A stretch of DNA of 64,000 nt from NCBI GenBank assembly GCA_910579035.1, contig CAJTSR010000006.1:1-64000 (forward strand). Direction: 5' to 3'. This document shows positions 62,051 through 64,000 of the stretch, piece by piece (positions within the stretch are counted from its first letter, which is position 1; each line of letters starts with the position of its first letter). Under the pieces are notes generated by a model. It saw nothing but the letters and a program-made list of their open reading frames with translations. It did not search any database and was not told the DNA's origin. The translations under genes and the position numbers were made by a program. The DNA comes from an uncultured Muribaculaceae bacterium. Lineage in GTDB: Bacteria > Bacteroidota > Bacteroidia > Bacteroidales > Muribaculaceae.

Positions 62051-62748
62051 CGGCGCAGCAGTACTTCGGCAATTTCGAGGTCGGCCGGATTGGTAATCTT
62101 CAGATTATATGGGTTTCCTTCGACATATTGCACGCGGCAACCTGCGGCGTAAGCCACAGAGGCATCGTCGGTCATACGGGCAATGTCAGCTCTGCATGTG
62201 CGGTACGCGTTGGCAAGGAGCTTGCCGTTGAATCCCTGCGGTGTCTGTACGGCAAGATATCTGGCTCTGTCGACCGGGGCGGCGGAGTCGTCGTTGCTCA
62301 GCTCCATCAGGGAATCTGTCGGTTTCAGAGCCGGGACTACTGCCGGGGTTCCCGAATGGCAGGTGTCGATTATCCGACGCACAAGCGGTTCGCCGGCCAG
62401 CGGGCGGGCGCCGTCGTGAACGAGCACAATGTCCTGTTCCGTCGGGTTGACTGCTGCGATTGCAGCTTCGACAGATTGTGCTCGCGTGGCACCGCCGGTC
62501 ACTATCAGGGGCGATGTGTAGCCTGCTTCGGCACAGAGCTTGCGCCATAAGTCGTGATGGTTTTCGCTTAGCACGAGCACTATGTCCGATTTAATGCCGG
62601 AAGATGCAGCCACACTTCGGAAGAGGTCGATTGAATGGCATACAACGGGCTTACCTCCCAGTTTGAGAAACTGTTTGGGAATATCGCCGCCGAAGCGGGT
62701 ACCCCCTCCGGCGGCGACAATAATGAAATATACTGTTCCTTTCAGCAC
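62023..62748 (-). CDS. ispD: 2-C-methyl-D-erythritol 4-phosphate cytidylyltransferase
   Basis: Enzyme of 241 aa that forms CDP-ME from MEP and CTP, the third step of the MEP isoprenoid pathway. The CTP-binding signature is 'VAAGGGTRFGGDIPKQFLKLGGKPVV'. 'LVHDGARPLAGEPLVRRI' and 'AVQTPQGFNGKLLANAY' complete the active site, and 'DDASVAYAAGCRVQYVEGNPYNLKIT' ends the fold. It starts 3 bases after glyA ends and overlaps recG by 28 bases. Confidence 0.95.
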   Translation of the reverse strand: MLKGTVYFIIVAAGGGTRFGGDIPKQFLKLGGKPVVCHSIDLFRSVAASSGIKSDIVLVLSENHHDLWRKLCAEAGYTSPLIVTGGATRAQSVEAAIAAVNPTEQDIVLVHDGARPLAGEPLVRRIIDTCHSGTPAVVPALKPTDSLMELSNDDSAAPVDRARYLAVQTPQGFNGKLLANAYRTCRADIARMTDDASVAYAAGCRVQYVEGNPYNLKITNPADLEIAEVLLRRCSHSEITT

Positions 62749-62751
62749 AGT

Positions 62752-64000
62752 TTACCAGGCGAAGATAGGACGCTGCGACATCATTTCGTTCACAGCCTTG
62801 CGTACAGATGCTATTGTGGCGGCATCTTCGGGTGCGGCCAGCACGGTATCGATCATTTCTGCAATGACACCCATTTCAGACTCCTTGAGGCCGCGGGTAG
62901 TGATTGCGGGAGTTCCGAGGCGTATGCCCGAGGTCTGGAAGGGCGAACGGCTGTCGTAGGGCACCATGTTTTTATTAGCGGTGATGTCAGCTTCGACGAG
63001 AACTCGTTCTGCAACCTTGCCCGTGAGTTCGGGGAACTTGGTGCGAAGGTCGATAAGTATGCAGTGGTTGTCGGTGCCGCCTGATACGATTTTGTATCCC
63101 ATATCGCTCATAGCTGCGGCAAGTGCTGCGGCATTGGCTTTTACCTGAGTCTGGTATGTGCGGAATTCGGGTTGGAGCGCTTCGTGGAATGCCACTGCTT
63201 TGGCTGCTATCACATGCTCGAGGGGGCCGCCTTGTACGCCGGGGAAAAGGGCAGAGTCAAGAATCTGCGACATCATGCGCGGCTCGCCTTTCGGGCTTTT
63301 CTTGCCCCAGGGATTAACGAAGTCGCGTCCCATGAGAATGATGCCTCCGCGCGGGCCGCGCAGGGTCTTGTGGGTTGTGGAGGTTACGATATGCGCGTGC
63401 TTCACAGGATTGTCAAGCAGGCCTGCGGCGATGAGGCCTGCAGGGTGTGCCATATCTACCATAAATATAGCTCCTATTTCGTCGGCAAGGGTACGCATGC
63501 GGGCGTAGTCCCATTCACGGGAATAGGCGCTTGCTCCGCCGATAATCAGTTTGGGACGTTCGCGGCGGCAAACTTCTTCCATCTGCTCGTAGTCGATGCA
63601 GCCGGTTTCGGCGTTCACTCCGTATTCAAGGGCGTGGTACACGAGGCCGGAGAAGTTCACGGGGCTGCCGTGGGTGAGGTGGCCGCCATGGCTCAGGTTG
63701 AGGCCGATGAATTTGTCGCCGGGCTGAAGGCAGGCAAGGAACACGGTCATATTGGCTTGCGCGCCCGAGTGGGGCTGCACGTTGGCGTATTCAGCGCCAA
63801 AAAGCTGCTTGATGCGTTCTATCGCGAGCGATTCAACCTGGTCTACAACCTGGCAACCGCCGTAATAGCGTCGGCCGGGATAGCCTTCGGCATATTTGTT
63901 GGTCAGGCACGAGCCCATGGCGCGCATCACATCGTCGCTTACATAGTTTTCTGAAGCAATGAGTTCGATGCCGTCTTTCTGGCGGCGTCCTTCGGCTTCG
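62752..64000 (-). CDS. glyA: serine hydroxymethyltransferase, 5' end outside window
   Basis: PLP enzyme interconverting serine and glycine with tetrahydrofolate as one-carbon carrier. About 416 codons are visible and the frame is open through the window edge; roughly the first 10-20 residues are missing. The visible N-terminal part 'GIELIASENYVSDDVMRAMGS' is followed by 'NKYAEGYPGRRYYGGC', 'NVQPHSGAQANM' and the PLP lysine in 'TSTTHKTLRGPRGG'. First visible gene of the glyA-ispD-recG series. Confidence 0.97.
   Translation of the reverse strand, partial: EAEGRRQKDGIELIASENYVSDDVMRAMGSCLTNKYAEGYPGRRYYGGCQVVDQVESLAIERIKQLFGAEYANVQPHSGAQANMTVFLACLQPGDKFIGLNLSHGGHLTHGSPVNFSGLVYHALEYGVNAETGCIDYEQMEEVCRRERPKLIIGGASAYSREWDYARMRTLADEIGAIFMVDMAHPAGLIAAGLLDNPVKHAHIVTSTTHKTLRGPRGGIILMGRDFVNPWGKKSPKGEPRMMSQILDSALFPGVQGGPLEHVIAAKAVAFHEALQPEFRTYQTQVKANAAALAAAMSDMGYKIVSGGTDNHCILIDLRTKFPELTGKVAERVLVEADITANKNMVPYDSRSPFQTSGIRLGTPAITTRGLKESEMGVIAEMIDTVLAAPEDAATIASVRKAVNEMMSQRPIFAW

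Noticed and set aside
1..64000. CRISPR array, tRNA, rRNA, insertion sequence or defence island
   Set aside because: No regularly spaced repeats, no cloverleaf sequence in the gaps, no transposase and no restriction, toxin or abortive-infection genes were seen.

Overview
The window looks like a chromosomal segment of a Bacteroidales bacterium. Muribaculaceae-like is my best inference; this rests on gene content and promoter style, with no marker gene compared. Pointers are: many promoters with the Bacteroidota -7 box TAnnTTTG; a hybrid two-component sensor (HTCS) next to glycoside hydrolases; two type IX secretion (T9SS) genes (a plug-like protein and PorT); a Na+-pumping methylmalonyl-CoA decarboxylase operon; and Bacteroidota-type tyrosine recombinases. 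I see no rRNA, tRNA, CRISPR array, insertion sequence or prophage.

Layout. 1-95: 5' end of an integrase leaving the window, followed by about 410 bases without a convincing gene. 505-3045: ung, the T9SS plug-like gene and a cysteine-cluster protein. 3039-5837: a sodium-dependent transporter with a small partner, divergent from class II aldolase. 6015-10088: gadB-glsA-gadC, a glutamate/GABA acid-resistance set in which glutaminase supplies glutamate, GadB consumes a proton and GadC exchanges glutamate for GABA. 10161-14749 (minus): mce-mmdA-oadG-mmdC-mmdB, the end of the succinate-to-propionate route coupled to Na+ export, preceded by an Lrp-family regulator. 15664-18043: a small secreted protein resembling a lone T9SS sorting domain, then a type I pullulanase. 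18116-29808 (minus): a polysaccharide utilisation cluster (HTCS, GH31, GH2, GH3) that resembles a xyloglucan side-chain set but has no SusC/SusD pair here.

30098-34284: a B12-binding radical SAM protein coupled to a family 2 glycosyltransferase, then Kup. 34271-40997 (minus): a tightly overlapping operon mlaE-mlaF-holB-addB-like-hemW. 41128-45167 (minus): CBM9-like protein, LysE exporter, iron alcohol dehydrogenase, MBL hydrolase and RsmG. 45289-49222: CvfB-like protein, a lone tyrosine recombinase, an AlkZ-related protein and DinB. 49423-53965: patatin, a cytoplasmic GH13 enzyme, Prs and a 2-hydroxyacid dehydrogenase. 54002-58067: FadL-type porin, ispE, grpE and dnaJ. 58130-64000 (minus): porT, a YitT-family protein, recG, ispD and the 3' part of glyA.

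Most of the window is ordinary core metabolism and maintenance. The parts I think deserve a second look are: the lamin-tail/OadG fusion and the nested hairpin at the predicted 5' end of its operon; the lone sorting-domain-like protein; the radical SAM/glycosyltransferase pair; the recombinase with repeated TTGGTTG motifs at its 5' end; and the SusCD-less carbohydrate cluster. I did not find a clearly new defence or mobile system.
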